Of a stretch of 64,000 nt of DNA, positions 1-11,200 are shown piece by piece. The DNA is taken from the NCBI GenBank assembly GCA_040954595.2, contig CM082577.2, positions 16,988,001-17,052,000 of the forward strand. Reading direction: 5' to 3'. Position numbers and translations under genes: made by a program. Below the pieces are notes generated by a model that did not search any database, was not told the origin of the DNA, and was given only the letters and a program-made list of their open reading frames with translations. Within the stretch, counting starts at the first letter, position 1, and each line of letters starts with the position of its first letter. The stretch comes from Balanoglossus misakiensis (Eukaryota > Hemichordata).

Positions 1-345
1 AGGGAAACTGCGCGCTTTCAACTGTGACCGATTTCAGGGAATTAATTACCTGGTGCGAAAATCGTAAACGAGGAATATTTGACATATATTGGCACATGGT
101 ATATAGCCAAAACAAATTTTCAGGCATTTGACCAATTCAGCACTCGTCACCAAAAACAAAACTGTAAGATTTGGTGAGTCTATAATTGGTAATTATGCTT
201 GCTGATTGGTAACTTACCAATGTTGTGCAATATGACAGGTACAATTACCAGATGGATCATGTGTCTGTTGTAGATATAATTCACGGAAATATCACAACAG
301 GTAAACTGTCTCAACTTTAGGGAACAATGACTTATTTGTTTACTT

Positions 346-1651
346 TTGTTTTTCTTGCATGCCACTATACAGACAAGTCGAACAACAGCAAAAAAGATGA
401 AAGTCAGAAGTCCATATAAGGTGGATATCAGTCCAACTACCAGCTCTCCTCCCACAAAAGTCCATGTACATTCATCACGAAGACAACTCAGGTTTAGTGA
501 TAAAAGTTCATTAAAACTGGTAACAGGTGATATGCTTGAAACAGAACATCGTCAGGACTGTGTTGAATATGAACTACAGCTTAGAATCTTAAGGAACAAA
601 TAGAACACATGGTAAATGACATTGATGATCTTCCAGTACATGATGAGATTGATGAGCTTAGGAAAGAAGAAGCTAAGTTACGTAGTGAAAATAACCGGCT
701 TCAATATGAACAACAAACACTCTATCAAACTGAGGAAAAAACGCATTGCTGCAGTGAAAACAATTGCTGGTATTGAAAATGGGAACATTTATGATGAAAC
801 TGTACATTCAATAAGTAACAGAGATCAGAGCAAAGTGGAGAACTTATGTACTTTAACAGTCCACGGCGAATTGGAAAAAGAAACAAAGTTGTAAGAGCTT
901 TTGTTGAATCGTTGACAGCCAAGGCAACAGAAGGGGGTCTGGGGATATACACATCAAATGACAGATTGAAAGGCAAAACGGATGTCTCCGTATCAAATCA
1001 ATAGACAATCTGTATGCTGCACGAAATTTAAATTATGTATCCAATTTGACCATTGCTGTACAGGCTGTCAATCATTCAATAACAAAAAGTGACTTGTCAA
1101 CAAATATAATTGGTCACTGCACAGCTGGGGCTGGCTCTGATACATTAGTAAACTGGTTGAAAATAATGAAAACTTCTTGTCCACCTGCACCAGAAGGTTC
1201 GATCGAGTATGCGTTTGATAACAAACAAAGATTGATGAAAAATTGGTTATCACAAAATCGTAATGAACAGACACTTGATATCCTCACAAACATCATTGTT
1301 TGTCACTTAGACCCTACTTCCACACTTCAAGAATATGTAAGTCTTAAACCTTCAAATTGCAAAATAACGCCAGAAGAAAGAATAAATCAAATGAAAGCGA
1401 TAGACAAGGAAAGGGCAGGTATTTTACTCAGGGAAATGGAATCTTCAGTTCAGTCTCATTTAGCAGTAGTCTTAACTGAAAAGTGTAATGATAATGATGC
1501 AGTGGCTATGAAAGTGACAAAGCAGCTTGACAATGAGCAGACAAAGAAGTGTAGTCCCTGTGATATTTGGATTTCTAAAGAAATGAAAGCCATGGAAAAA
1601 AATGATGATCCCATAAATAAAAGAACATCCAAAGAAAGTAGAAAGCTCTAA
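346..1651 (+). pseudogene. Decayed coiled-coil protein of a probable transposable element
   Basis: I do not recognise the family. An open frame from about 397 to 590 is followed, after an apparent single-base slip near 588, by a charged heptad-rich stretch (LRKEEAKLRSENNRLQ, about 645-705). After further frame changes comes a 200-codon frame at 1046-1651. That part has no membrane segment or signal peptide. It carries the motif EYAFDNKQRLMKNW and a Glu/Lys-rich tail with CSPCDIW near the end. An FDN(N/K)Q motif in coiled-coil, multi-copy invertebrate proteins of element origin is what I recall, but this is weak. The frame changes suggest a decayed gene, although short introns cannot be excluded. 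Confidence 0.4.
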
Positions 1652-1659
1652 CCTGCCAC

Positions 1660-2530
1660 CTAGTTAAAATTTCATACATACACTGGGCATGTAAATACAA
1701 ACAAGACAAAACAGCACAGAGATGATGAGTGTAATGTAACAAAGGCCAAATTTCAGTTGGTGGCTCCGGTGTTTGTAAATTCCGCTAGTACAGAGGCTAT
1801 TGAGGTAGTTTTAAAAGGGAAACGGGAATGGGTTTTGATACGATGTGATGGTCTGCCATGGGGTTTGATACGGAAATGCATTTAAACTCTATATTCTGTC
1901 CACGGGTCAACGGAATGTGTTAGACATGGAAAAAAGTTGCAGTTCATTTGTTAGATAATCGAAAACATTTTTCTGGTGTCCGAGGGTGAGATTCTGTTAT
2001 GCATCTACGAGAGGGTTTGTATTTCTGCAGAAACACATCTGCGCTGACAAGCCAGGCCACCGCAAACGCAACCTTGATTATTGTTCCCGGACTAATATTT
2101 GTATTATCCTGTCACATTAACGGTTTTGGGATATGTGGCACTGGAACTGTGTTTATTTGTTCATGAAGTTTTACATGAAGCGCGTCAATTTTTCTGTCAA
2201 ACTGCAACTTGCAGCAGCATAACTTTGCATGCGAACTCCACATACACAGAGCGAGACGTTGATTGACAAGCAAAATGCATCAAAATTCTGGTCCATGTGA
2301 CTGACTCCGTGAAAGTGATTGGTAGACAAGACGCTAAGTGTATAAAACTTGAAAGTCGATTTCACTTAAAGAATGAAAGTGATTCCATCATTTGCATATC
2401 TCGTGGGAGTCACAGATCGTTGCGCAGGGGAAAGAACGTAATCCCGCTAAAAAAGCTGCAAGGCCGCTCGTATATTTAGCAAAATATTGGAATATTTTAT
2501 CCTACCCCTTCTAAAGAAAAATAAGAAGAC
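1660..2530. other. No gene recognised
   Basis: I see no coding signature here on either strand. The stretch lies between the decayed coiled-coil ORF and the palindromic repeat. Confidence 0.5.
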
Positions 2531-2532
2531 TC

Positions 2533-2685
2533 ATAATCCCATGATATTTTTCTTTGTTTAACGTCATTGTATATTCATGGTTTTCGCGGAGTCGTACAAC
2601 TTCAACTACGGCTCGAAGTTGCACGGCTCCGCGAAAACCACTCGTATACGATGACGTCAAACAAAGAAAAACATCATGGGATTAT
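2533..2685. repeat. Palindromic MITE-like inverted repeat
   Basis: Two arms of about 70 bp face each other. The left arm runs from ATAATCCCATGAT through TTTCTTTGTTTAACGTCA to GGTTTTCGCGGAG, and the right arm is its near-perfect reverse complement, ending ATCATGGGATTAT. A small loop lies near 2605. A fragment of the same family (CTTTGTTTGGCGTCATCG then GAGTGGTTTTCGCAGAG) recurs at about 33175-33230 inside another ORF, so this is a dispersed family. Confidence 0.8.
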
Positions 2686-3060
2686 ATATAAAATGTTGTT
2701 AAATACATGCATGTATGGCCCAATTTGTGGATAAATCAAGGTTAGTTTCACAAACTGTAACGTACAAACATTAAATGATTTAGTTATATTGAATTTTTTC
2801 TGACCTGGGACACTTTCCAAATCATTGCAATTCAAATGAAACCATTTCCATTCAAACAGGCCTGTTCCCTGGAACATGCCACCCAAACAGCATCTTCTTT
2901 ATTCTCCTTACAGCAGTAAATAGAATAGGGCTTGCAATCTTGACAACACTACCAATCATCCTCTGGAATATCTTCAGGAGCGATCCCAACACACTCGAAG
3001 TGGTACCATCTGCCTTTGCTACATTGTTGCCTGGCAGAACATTCAATCCACCCAGACTCT
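2674..3060 (-). pseudogene. Tandem PHD fingers, C-terminal end of a decayed element gene
   Basis: Reading the minus strand from about 3058 gives SGWIECSARQQC, then GRWYHFECVGI, then EDIPEDDWYCCQDC. This is the Cys/His pattern and the trailing W-x-C of a PHD finger. A second one starts at once (IYCCKENKEDAVWVACS). After a one-base frame shift near 2885 it continues as LFEWKWFHLNCNDLESVPG in the next frame. PHD fingers usually read histone tails. An acceptor-like CTTATCAG precedes the first finger. The exon sits at the 3' side of the minus-strand gene whose other parts are at 3456-3832, 4295-4478 and 4937-5290. The shift shows decay. Confidence 0.65.
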
Positions 3061-3455
3061 GATAAGTCTAATAATAGAAAGGCACATTCATAATATATTA
3101 TATTTCAGTGACTGGCAAAAAAATAATTAAGCCTCATCTAATGGGTGTAGGAATTTTTATCTGTGACAGCTGATATCATCTTAAAAAAGCAATGTGAAAA
3201 ATCACAGAAATGTTCATACAGGATTACACAGGAAATTGGACACATACACTTTATTTTTATTAACTGATGCATCTGGTATTGAGGCCAATACATTGGACTG
3301 AAAAAAGATTATAGCATTGACGTGATAGTACATGTAGATGACTTAATGCAGAAAAAATGACATATTTGCGCTACTACCACATACACGGAACTGTCCGTCT
3401 TCTTCATCATCATCCTCAAATCTTCCTCAACAGATATGACTTCCTGTATTGACCC

Positions 3456-3832
3456 CTAGTCTATATCTGGCCATACCATAGTAACAATATTACCAGATAG
3501 CGATTTCAGATAACCTTCTCTGCCTTCAAGTGTTGGGGCATTGTTGGGAGTACCATCAATGTCTTCTAACTGTAATACGGTCATTGCAGCCAAAACTACC
3601 AATGATTCAGTGGTAAAATTCAACAGGTTGTCTGCATGGTTAATACAGTCACCTTTTTCAACATTCCTGTGTTTGAAGATAGTCTTGAGATGAAACAATG
3701 TGCCCTCATTGTCAGCGCTGTTTCCAACGACGAGAAGATTATTGTATCCTGTGTATGGAATGAATGTAATGTAATCACCATGTTGATATATAAAATTTCC
3801 ATCTGGCATGGTGCCATTGTTTTGCATAACAA
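3456..3832 (-). pseudogene. Core-domain fragment resembling DUF6589-type element proteins
   Basis: An open minus-strand frame of about 123 codons contains PDGNFIYQHGDYITFIPYTG, NEGTLFHLKTIFKHRNV and FTTESLVVLAAMTVLQLEDI. This layout resembles proteins in invertebrate genomes that I associate with DUF6589-type or related element proteins, often with C-terminal PHD fingers. The PHD exon 400 bp downstream on the same strand supports one gene. The assignment rests on memory of motif style, so it is moderate to low. Confidence 0.4.
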
Positions 3833-4294
3833 AACTTATTTCTAATTAAAGGACAAAGTTTATATTAATGTACATGCTAATGTACACGTGGATATATAGT
3901 GGATATATAGTGAATCAACGTTCCACCACACACACCTTCCATCCTGCTTGTAACACGAGAGTGAAAAAAAATCGCCAAAATGAATAATCTGTCTCTACCA
4001 TTTATTCATTTTGGGCGAGTTTTTACTCTCATATCATACATATGAGATGTGAGTGACTATGAAAATGGCAGAATATATTTTAATAAAAAATAAAAGGTGG
4101 TACAAAATAGTTATAGGGTCAAGATGGTTACTCACAAGAAGTAGGATCTACTTTGAATGCAATTTGGGTAACATAACATACTTATGCAAAAAGTAGTATT
4201 TACCTGAAAAATTAAGTATCTCTCATGGAAGCTAGGTTCAAGACCATTGAGTCTGTCTGACGGTTCTTCACTTACGGCCATGGCTTGCCTAGCA

Positions 4295-4478
4295 TCAGCC
4301 ATTCTCTCTGGTCACCATGGCACAGGATGGTGTATAGCTCCCCCTGTTGTCTTTCTGGCACATACTTTTTAAGTGCTTCATAATGGCAACCGCATCCTTA
4401 CTGCTTGCCGGATTTTCCTTAACGACTCCAAGATTTACCTTTGAAAGATTGAAATTATGTAAACCATAAATTACTCGG
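4295..4478 (-). pseudogene. Upstream exon of the same DUF6589/PHD-like gene
   Basis: The minus-strand frame reads LGCRVIYGLHNFNLSKVNLG, then NPASSKDAVAIMKHLKSMC, then SYTPSCAMVTRENG. Its strand and order, upstream of the 3456-3832 part, fit one multi-exon gene. A LINE 3' end (4500-4890) separates it from the next exon upstream. Confidence 0.4.
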
Positions 4479-4499
4479 CATCCAAGCATTTTATCGTTT

Positions 4500-4890
4500 T
4501 AGATTGTTTATTTGAATTTCAAGGTCTCCGACCCATTTGCAGTGGAGTTACACGTCAAAAATTACAAATACATTAACATTACAGTATCCAATAACTAGTC
4601 AGTAATTACCAAACAGCATTGTCATCATTTAAATTACAAATAATTTCTTTTCACATTTGAATAGCTTTGAAAAGAAAAATACACAGGTTCCGTTGAACAC
4701 GTACATTTGAGGAACGTAGTAAATGTTGAAACTTGCATAGATTGGGGTGAGTGAAGATATCTTTCTGTAAATAAAGTGGTCTGATAATGTGGTAGGGTGG
4801 ACATTCTAACAGAAAATGAAATTCGTCGTCAACTTTGTTAGTTGATGAAAAATGAAAAATAAATTCCAGTAGACACACAAAGAAAATTAT
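4500..4890 (-). mobile_element. 3' end of a non-LTR retrotransposon
   Basis: The minus-strand frame has VDDEFHFLLECPPYHIIRPL followed by CKFQHLLRSS and ends in FLFKAI. This is the zinc-knuckle/HFLL-CP-Y tail found after the reverse transcriptase of many animal non-LTR elements. The copy at 32626-33140 (EDEFHFLLICPFYKELR) is a related tail. Only the last roughly 100 codons and a 3' UTR are present, typical of 5'-truncated insertions. It sits between exons of the DUF6589/PHD-like gene. Confidence 0.65.
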
Positions 4891-4936
4891 ATAAAATGAA
4901 GATCACCTAAAAGTTACATGTAATGAAGCTTTAACT

Positions 4937-5290
4937 TACAATGACACTTTTCTCTGGTGACTCTTCAATGTAGGGATGGTGCATGGAATCAGGCATCTCA
5001 TCACTGAATCGTGAGAAAAGTTCATATGTTTATGCAAGATGTTTGTCACCATAAGCTCCATTCTGTGTCTCGGTGAATTCCAATCACTTGATGAAGGTAG
5101 AAAACACTTTCATTCAATGCCTTCTGCCTTTCTAGTATGCTCAACATCTAAATAGTCGAGGTGTCGGAAATCCACCCTGTTCAATGCAGCATAGGCCAAT
5201 GCCCACATCAAAAATTTATTCTGATGATGACTTGACTGGTATCTGGCTATGCTCAGAGTCTGAATGTTATCCGAGCAGAGAGACTATCCA
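4937..5290 (-). pseudogene. N-terminal exons of the DUF6589/PHD-like gene, broken
   Basis: On the minus strand, about 5260-5110 reads LSIARYQSSHHQNKFLMWAL, then AYAALNRVDFRHLDYLDVEH. An in-frame TGA follows GIE, then LPSSSDWNSPRHRMELMVTN, then a frame change to DEMPDSMHHPYIEESPEKS ending at a GTAAG donor near 4938. The content is coherent with a single protein interrupted by one nonsense codon and one shift. It is the most upstream part I can place. Confidence 0.4.
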
Positions 5291-5677
5291 GGGTCTGAAA
5301 AGAAAAAACATATTTTATAATTAATTTTTGACAAAGACACCATATAATTTGTTACAAATGTCTATGAAAACAAATATATTTGTGATCGTTTGACTAAACT
5401 GCAGAGGCAGAAAGCCATTTCTTTGCCCAGCATAATGTACCAAAGTTCCATTGACATTGATAAAATCAACTTGAAACTTTACAGTAATCAATTAAACAAG
5501 AATCCATATAATGTTATGAAGAACAATTTAAAAAAAGTAAATGGTGCAAAAGCACTTTCCATAACAGATTATAAATGACATTTGTCAGTTTCCTGTGACA
5601 AGGATAGAGTGTCCATACTGTTGTAGTGGCGCCTGTCTTCTTCTATAGCCATGATCTAACATGTGTAGAAATAAAAT

Positions 5678-5814
<137 letters not shown>

Positions 5815-6240
5815 TTACAATGTAAACTCACACTGGTATGTTACATATGTTTGCTAAATAGTTCAAGTTGAATATGTAACTTTAGTTTTTGTTATTTTGA
5901 TTTATTCATTGTGGAGAAAATGGAAATTAAATTTGTATCTATATACAGACTTACATATATGTCTTGTCTGGGAACCTCCTCCGAGGCCGGTCTTCTCACG
6001 CGCGCGCTGGGCTAAAGCTTGGTGTTTTTCTGTGTTTTTTTGTGTGACTATTACACGTCTGTCAGCTTTGATTTTGCATCGCTATGCTCCCAGTGGTCGT
6101 GTTTTTATGTGTACCTTTGAAAAAGAATACGTATTCAGGAAAATATGTGTATTCTGCAACTCGTCAAAATACGCACATCACTTGAATACGAAGCATTATC
6201 GACCAAACTTCATGTAATAACCCCTAATTATACAGTATTT

Positions 6241-6840
6241 TTAAAATGATTTTAATAACTTACAGACTATGAGGATAGAGGATAGGCTAATTTTGTGCAG
6301 ATTCTTTGTTACAATGGCACTGCATGGCAAAGTTTTCATCTGCCGAAGTACACCAATATTATTGTTAACAGCTTTGTCTCTCTTACTTTTTGTATGGCAG
6401 AATGAATATCTGCATGTCTGTGGTAAAACATCAGTACATCTGTCGTTTCCAAACAGCCTTTCCATCCACTTTAGGGCTTCCTTTCGACTTGTTCTATTGT
6501 TGTCTCTCAATATGTCTATTTCAGCTATAACCATATCTATTACAGTCTCTTGTGTATCATATGTACCTTCTCCATCAAGCACTTCCTTTGCGATGCCTAA
6601 TTTTTCTTACTCTTCACCAACGAATGAAGCTGATCTTCTAGGTTTTTTAGATACTTTCTATTCCATTATTCAACTTCTGCTTTACCTCTTCATCATTCTT
6701 CATTACACTTCATCAATTCCCTTTTTATCTTTCTCGTCAAATCAGAAATTTTGGTGAGGTTGATTTTTCCATCAAGAACCATAATAGCAGTGGGAAGATG
6801 CTCACTAACACTCTTCCTGATAAATTATGTACTCTAAAGT
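6241..6840 (-). pseudogene. Partial second copy of the 21-26 kb gene family
   Basis: The minus strand encodes DMVIAEIDILRDNNRTSRKE, WMERLFGNDRC and QTCRYSFCHTKSKRDKAVNN. These match, at high similarity, the N-terminal part of the gene at 21483-26222 (DMVIAEIEIFRDKNGKSRKE, WMERLFGKDRC, HTWRYSFCHNKMKRDTAVRN). The flank is also shared: both copies are followed by GGGATCAA-AGAAATGA-AAATCAGGATAGAGAGAGAG. The homology spans non-coding DNA, so this is a genomic duplicate rather than a processed copy. Upstream codons are broken by stops and shifts. Confidence 0.75.
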
Positions 6841-7443
6841 AGGTAACACCTCATATGTTATTTTTCAACACCATCGAAAGAAAGTGAAAGTGATGGGATC
6901 AAAAGAAATGAAAAATCAGGATAGAGAGAGAGAGAGTTTTTCAAATAACCTTTAATGTACAAATCTATACTATATCAAATTACATATAAATTTTCCACAA
7001 AATCAGCCCAAATCAAACAAATTAACAATCAACACACTATACATCACATCATCAATATCAGTGCCAGCTGAGCGACGGAGACACTAAAATATGTACATAT
7101 ATCCTATTCTACAAATTGTTCATAGTTTAAAAAGCAGTTCGTTGTCCGTGGTAATCTCACATATTGCATTGTTAATACACCATATTTTCTGAACAGTTTG
7201 TGATTTGCAGTCAGGTTGTAGTAGTTGTAGTCAACGGTGATTCTGCCACGGACCCGTCGCTTAAATCTTTTCAGTGGTTGTGGCATTTCATCCAGTCGAC
7301 AGTGTATTACTGCAATCTTTGCTGTGGTCATCAAATAGTTGCATATAGTTCATCACAGACATGGGTATCAACCCTTAGCCGTATTCTGAGGAGAATATAC
7401 ATATGTTTTAGGATGGTATCATTTTTTTTTATACAAGTTTAAA

Positions 7444-7933
7444 TGTCACAGGTGTATTTTAATCCCTGCAGTTTATGTCATAGAATTTTAGACACAGGTG
7501 TATCTTTTATCTGTACACTCATAGTTTATGTATTGATGAGCTTTTGCTTGCTGCTTCACACTTAAGCTTGTAGTTTATGTACTTATTAGATCCTTAGTAT
7601 GCTTTGTTTTAGTCCCTTGCTTTGTAAGGCTAATGTGAGCTTTAGTGCAGGCCTCACTGCAAGTATTTAAAGAGGACAGGAGTGGGCCTGATTGTCAGCC
7701 ACAACGTACTGTATGTAGCTAGCAGACAAGGCATTTTCACAACCCACCCACTCCTGATATTTATTGTAACATTATTTTCATGTTCTGTATGTTTAGCTTT
7801 TTTTATTTTGTTGTGAGACCTTTTGTAGTTTAGTACATATAGGTCTCTCACCTTGGGAGAAAAGTTCTGTCCTAAGTCAATTATGGACTTTCAATATTTG
7901 CAATAAAGAACTACCAAGGAAACTCATGTGACA
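7444..7933. mobile_element. Probable solo LTR (490 bp)
   Basis: The segment starts TGTCACA and ends TGTGACA, so it has TG...CA ends inside a perfect 7-bp terminal inverted repeat. Inside are a TATA-like box (AGTATTTAAAGAGG, about 7660) and an AATAAA signal at about 7903, in the order expected of an LTR promoter and polyadenylation signal read on the + strand. I see no gag/pol beside it and no matching 4-6 bp target duplication, so it would be an old solo LTR or one with a mutated duplication. Confidence 0.45.
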
Positions 7934-8371
7934 ATCGTCTTTCTCTTTTTGTACGCCAATTAAATTTTCGCTGTCGATGTATTTTCATTTTCAATTTCTA
8001 AATATGTTACAGGTCTTGTTGTAAAATAGTTGAAAAAAAACACCTGCAAAAATGTTGTGATTTTGTCCGGATTGTGTTCTGATAACACCAATTACTGTAT
8101 ATACTCTACTTATATTCTATTTTTCATAAAATCAAACATACAATAAATATCAATACTGAAAATGTTATGGTATGAAAATATTTCAACAAGTGTGAATTCA
8201 TCCTTCACAAGAACAGAACTTTATGAAACATTAACACATTTTTTTTGTCAATCTTTTCAATTGTAATGAAATATTTCGACCATTTGTTGTTCTCAAATAT
8301 GTTCATTGTTCATTAAACTTGTTTAATAATTGAAGGAACATTTTGTCCTTTGCTACATCCAATTTTAATTT

Positions 8372-8540
8372 TTATCTTCTTTCCTCCCTTTCCAATTCAA
8401 ACCTCTCTCGCGCCAGACGAAGTTCTTCTTCTTTCAACTTTAATTCCTGTTCTCGAATTTTGGCCTCATTTCTCCCCTTCTCTTCGAGGACAGAAAGATA
8501 ATCCTCAATCACACTAGATTTCTTTCTTCTCTTGGCTGGG
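8372..8540 (-). CDS. Terminal exon with charged coiled coil (Myb/SANT-like accessory protein style)
   Basis: The minus strand has an acceptor TACTTGCAG, then PAKRRKKSSVIEDYLSVLEE, then a Glu/Arg helix (EQELKLKEEELRLARERFEL) and a stop. A basic linker, a VIEDYL segment and a Glu/Arg tail are the usual C-terminus of the DNA-binding (Myb/SANT-like) partner protein of PIF/Harbinger elements. It lies about 1.5 kb downstream of the decayed Harbinger transposase on the same strand, which fits. The Myb exon itself is not visible. Confidence 0.4.
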
Positions 8541-8837
8541 TCTGCAAGTATTTTGCACAATTAAATGATCATATTGGAAGTAGTATACAACTTTGTTAAT
8601 TAGAAAAATTACCCATTCAAGAGAAACAACAGTAATCACGATAATTGTTAGAAACCAATATAAACTCATAATAAATATCCACAATATTTTAGAAATTACC
8701 ACACCCTCCCTCTCCCTTGCTATCTATAACTCCCAATCTCTGTCTTCTTCCCTCGCATGAACTATTTAGCGAACTGCTAAATAGTCCCCCAAAACTAGAG
8801 GATCAATGCCAAAGTACAAACTAGTAATACTGCCATA

Positions 8838-9090
8838 CCATATGTATGAAAGCCCGTTAGGGACATTTCGTAAAGCAAAAAAAAATTTTTTGTCTCGTGA
8901 GCACGAGATACTAAGTCGTGAGCACGAGATACTAAGTCGTGAGCACGAGATACTAAGTCGTGAGCACGACATACTAAGTCGTGAGCACGACATACTAAGT
9001 CGTGCGCACGAGATAATTATCTCGTGCTCACGAGATACTACTGTAAGTCGTGCGCACGAGATAATTATCTCGTGCTCACGAAATAGTTTT
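8838..9090. repeat. MITE copy 1 with GTGAGCACGA tandem core
   Basis: It begins ATGTATGAAAGCCCGTTAGG, then GACATTTCGTAAAGC, a poly(A) run, then repeated (T/G)CGTGAGCACGA units at roughly 17-bp spacing, ending in hairpins TCTCGTGCTCACGAGATA. Copy 2 at 10060-10224 has the same terminus in the opposite orientation. No coding capacity. Confidence 0.8.
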
Positions 9091-10059
9091 GCATGTTATT
9101 GCAATGAACCTAAGGTTACGTGGCCAGACAGTTTTATTATTATGTATGTCACATTCAATGTCACCAGAAAGTCACTGCTAAATATCAGACTAAGGGCTTT
9201 CCAGATCTGAGTCTCAAGCATTTCATCACAATGTTTTGAAGGGTGGGTAATAGTTCTAAATTTTGCTTTGCTTTGAGTTATACACTTATTAAACACTGAA
9301 ACGGGTATTGGCTACCTCGCCAAATTTAGAGTTGCAGCGAATCTTTTCGGAGCAAGAAATAGCAGCTTATCACTCGCTTAAACATAAAAGATCAAAACAT
9401 ATGTATTCATGTCAGCGTTCCGGGCAATGTGTTTCACTCCACCGTTAATGTTTAAGAATAGCAAAATATACTAGAATTCCAGTGCTATATAATAACTGCT
9501 TACGATCATAAGACCCCCAAACGTTTTTTGCTTGATTTGTAATGTGTAATACATTCCTGTATCAACTCACAGGAATACACCTTATTTTAATTCTGACAAA
9601 ATAATTTGAAATGTAGGATTGTCACTCCTTTGGATTTTTTGTGAAGAATGTGCTGGTTACGACGTCGCTAACGACATATTTTATTGATAGATATATGATG
9701 AAGTAGCTGGGCGCTTTCTTGGACAATTACAGGACCATGTTGAAGATATTTCATCCATCTGTATTTATGTATAGCCGACCGGTTGATAGCTTAGGTATGA
9801 TATGTCGTCGGTGGCATCTGACTGGTGTTTTCGTCTGTGCAATCCATTCTTGTACAATATTCTCTTTAAATTTCACAAGCTCAGAATAAATTCGTGATAT
9901 TTGCTTTCAAAGCCAACATTTCACAGTAGTTGAAACCCATGTTGAAATATAAAGGAATGGCTTCTTTCCTTTCATAATGAAGTGAAAATCACCAAGCATC
10001 AGCAATAAAGTGTATGAAACTTCATAGTTAATAATGCCAGTGCTAATAATATACTATGA

Positions 10060-10224
10060 GGCAGTATCTCGTGAGCACAAGATAGTAAGTCGTGAGCACG
10101 ACTTAGTATGTCGTGCTCACGACTTAGTATCTCGTGCTCACGACTTAGTATCTCGTGCTCACGAGATAAAATTTTTTTTTTTGCTTTACGAAATGTCCCT
10201 AACGGGCTTTCATACATATGATAC
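10060..10224. mobile_element. MITE copy 2 inserted in the Harbinger C-terminus
   Basis: Tandem CGTGAGCACGA/TCGTGCTCACGA units lead into a poly(T) run and GCTTTACGAAATGTCCC, ending CCTAACGGGCTTTCATACAT. This is the reverse of the 8838 copy. Translation of the flanks shows it separates LQPVAKY from the ALLTMKFHTLYC tail of the Harbinger transposase, so it landed in that gene. Confidence 0.8.
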
Positions 10225-10405
10225 TTTGCAACTGGTTGTAAAAATAATTTCTGGTTCTTCTTATAATCAAGAAAAGCAAAGTTGGTAATGATTTTGCCAA
10301 ACATCCACTCAACACATTCCCGCACTGATGACATCCTACTGTTAAAATTTTCCTGGTCGTGTGTGATGACAGCTCCCCTAAAAGGTGCTTGCAGCTGTGG
10401 TTTAA

Positions 10406-11200
10406 GATGGGTCCCTAGGATCTTTTTGCCCGTTGCTATGGGCCTTTAAAGGACACTACACTCAATTTTGATCGAAACCGTTATAAACGTCCGACAAGGG
10501 GCTTGTAACTAGTTAAAAATACACACGATTGTGTGCACACCCCCTGTCTGAGTATGTTTACGGCAGCTACCGCCCGGCCATAGGCCGCCACGCTAATACG
10601 GCAAAGCAGCGGTCAGCGATAGCGTGCGCGTCCTGTAACCACAGTAACTGGATCGAACGCTAAAAATCCAATGTTTTGTACACAGAGATTTTGTACCGTT
10701 CACGAAAATCCCTAAGGCTTTTTTCACAGGCGACGTAGGCCAGCCAAATTTGACCTGCTTGTTGAGAACGCACTTCCGCATAGTGTGACGGATCGTTTTT
10801 TCGGTTTTCGTCGTGCTAAGAAGCGATACCAGTGGAAGAGTGCGTCCAAAAACACCCAAAATCGATGACTTTTTCAGGTGTGGTACGGGTATGCTGAAAT
10901 CGTAGGATACAACGATAATATTCGAAAACAAAATCCGTCACGATCTTCCCTGGTTCAAGCAACTAATGAATACGTATCAAGTTCGTTTTTGAGGTCACGG
11001 AATAAAAAGCCTTAGGCTTTTGAAATTTGACCTAACTAATTTGCATATCAATGGCGTCAGGGGGCGCGCGCTCACAATCGTGCGTATTTTTAACTAGTTA
11101 CCAGCCCCTTGTTAGACTCTGAAAACGGCTTAGTCCAAATCGGGGTGTAATGTCCTATAAAGGCCCATAGCAACGGGCAAAAAGATCCTAGGGACCCATC
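10406..11200. mobile_element. 795-bp non-autonomous DNA transposon with TTAA duplication
   Basis: The ends are inverted repeats: GATGGGTCCCTAGGATC at 10406 and its reverse complement ending at 11200. Similarity runs for about 120 bp (TTTTTGCCCGTTGCTATGGG, GTAACTAGTTAAAAATAC). TTAA flanks both sides (10402-10405 and 11201-11204). The TTAA also restores the Harbinger reading frame when the element is mentally skipped, which proves insertion. TTAA duplications are made by piggyBac and Kolobok transposases. The interior has no transposase-like ORF. Confidence 0.9.

Noticed and set aside
2852-3046. 64-codon minus-strand ORF starting MNVLPGNNVAKADG
   Set aside because: It is a shadow of the PHD-finger frame in the same exon, which has the Cys/His pattern.
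10593-10931. 112-codon minus-strand ORF inside the TTAA element as a transposase
   Set aside because: No DDE, zinc-finger or other transposase motif; the element is too short and its frame looks accidental.
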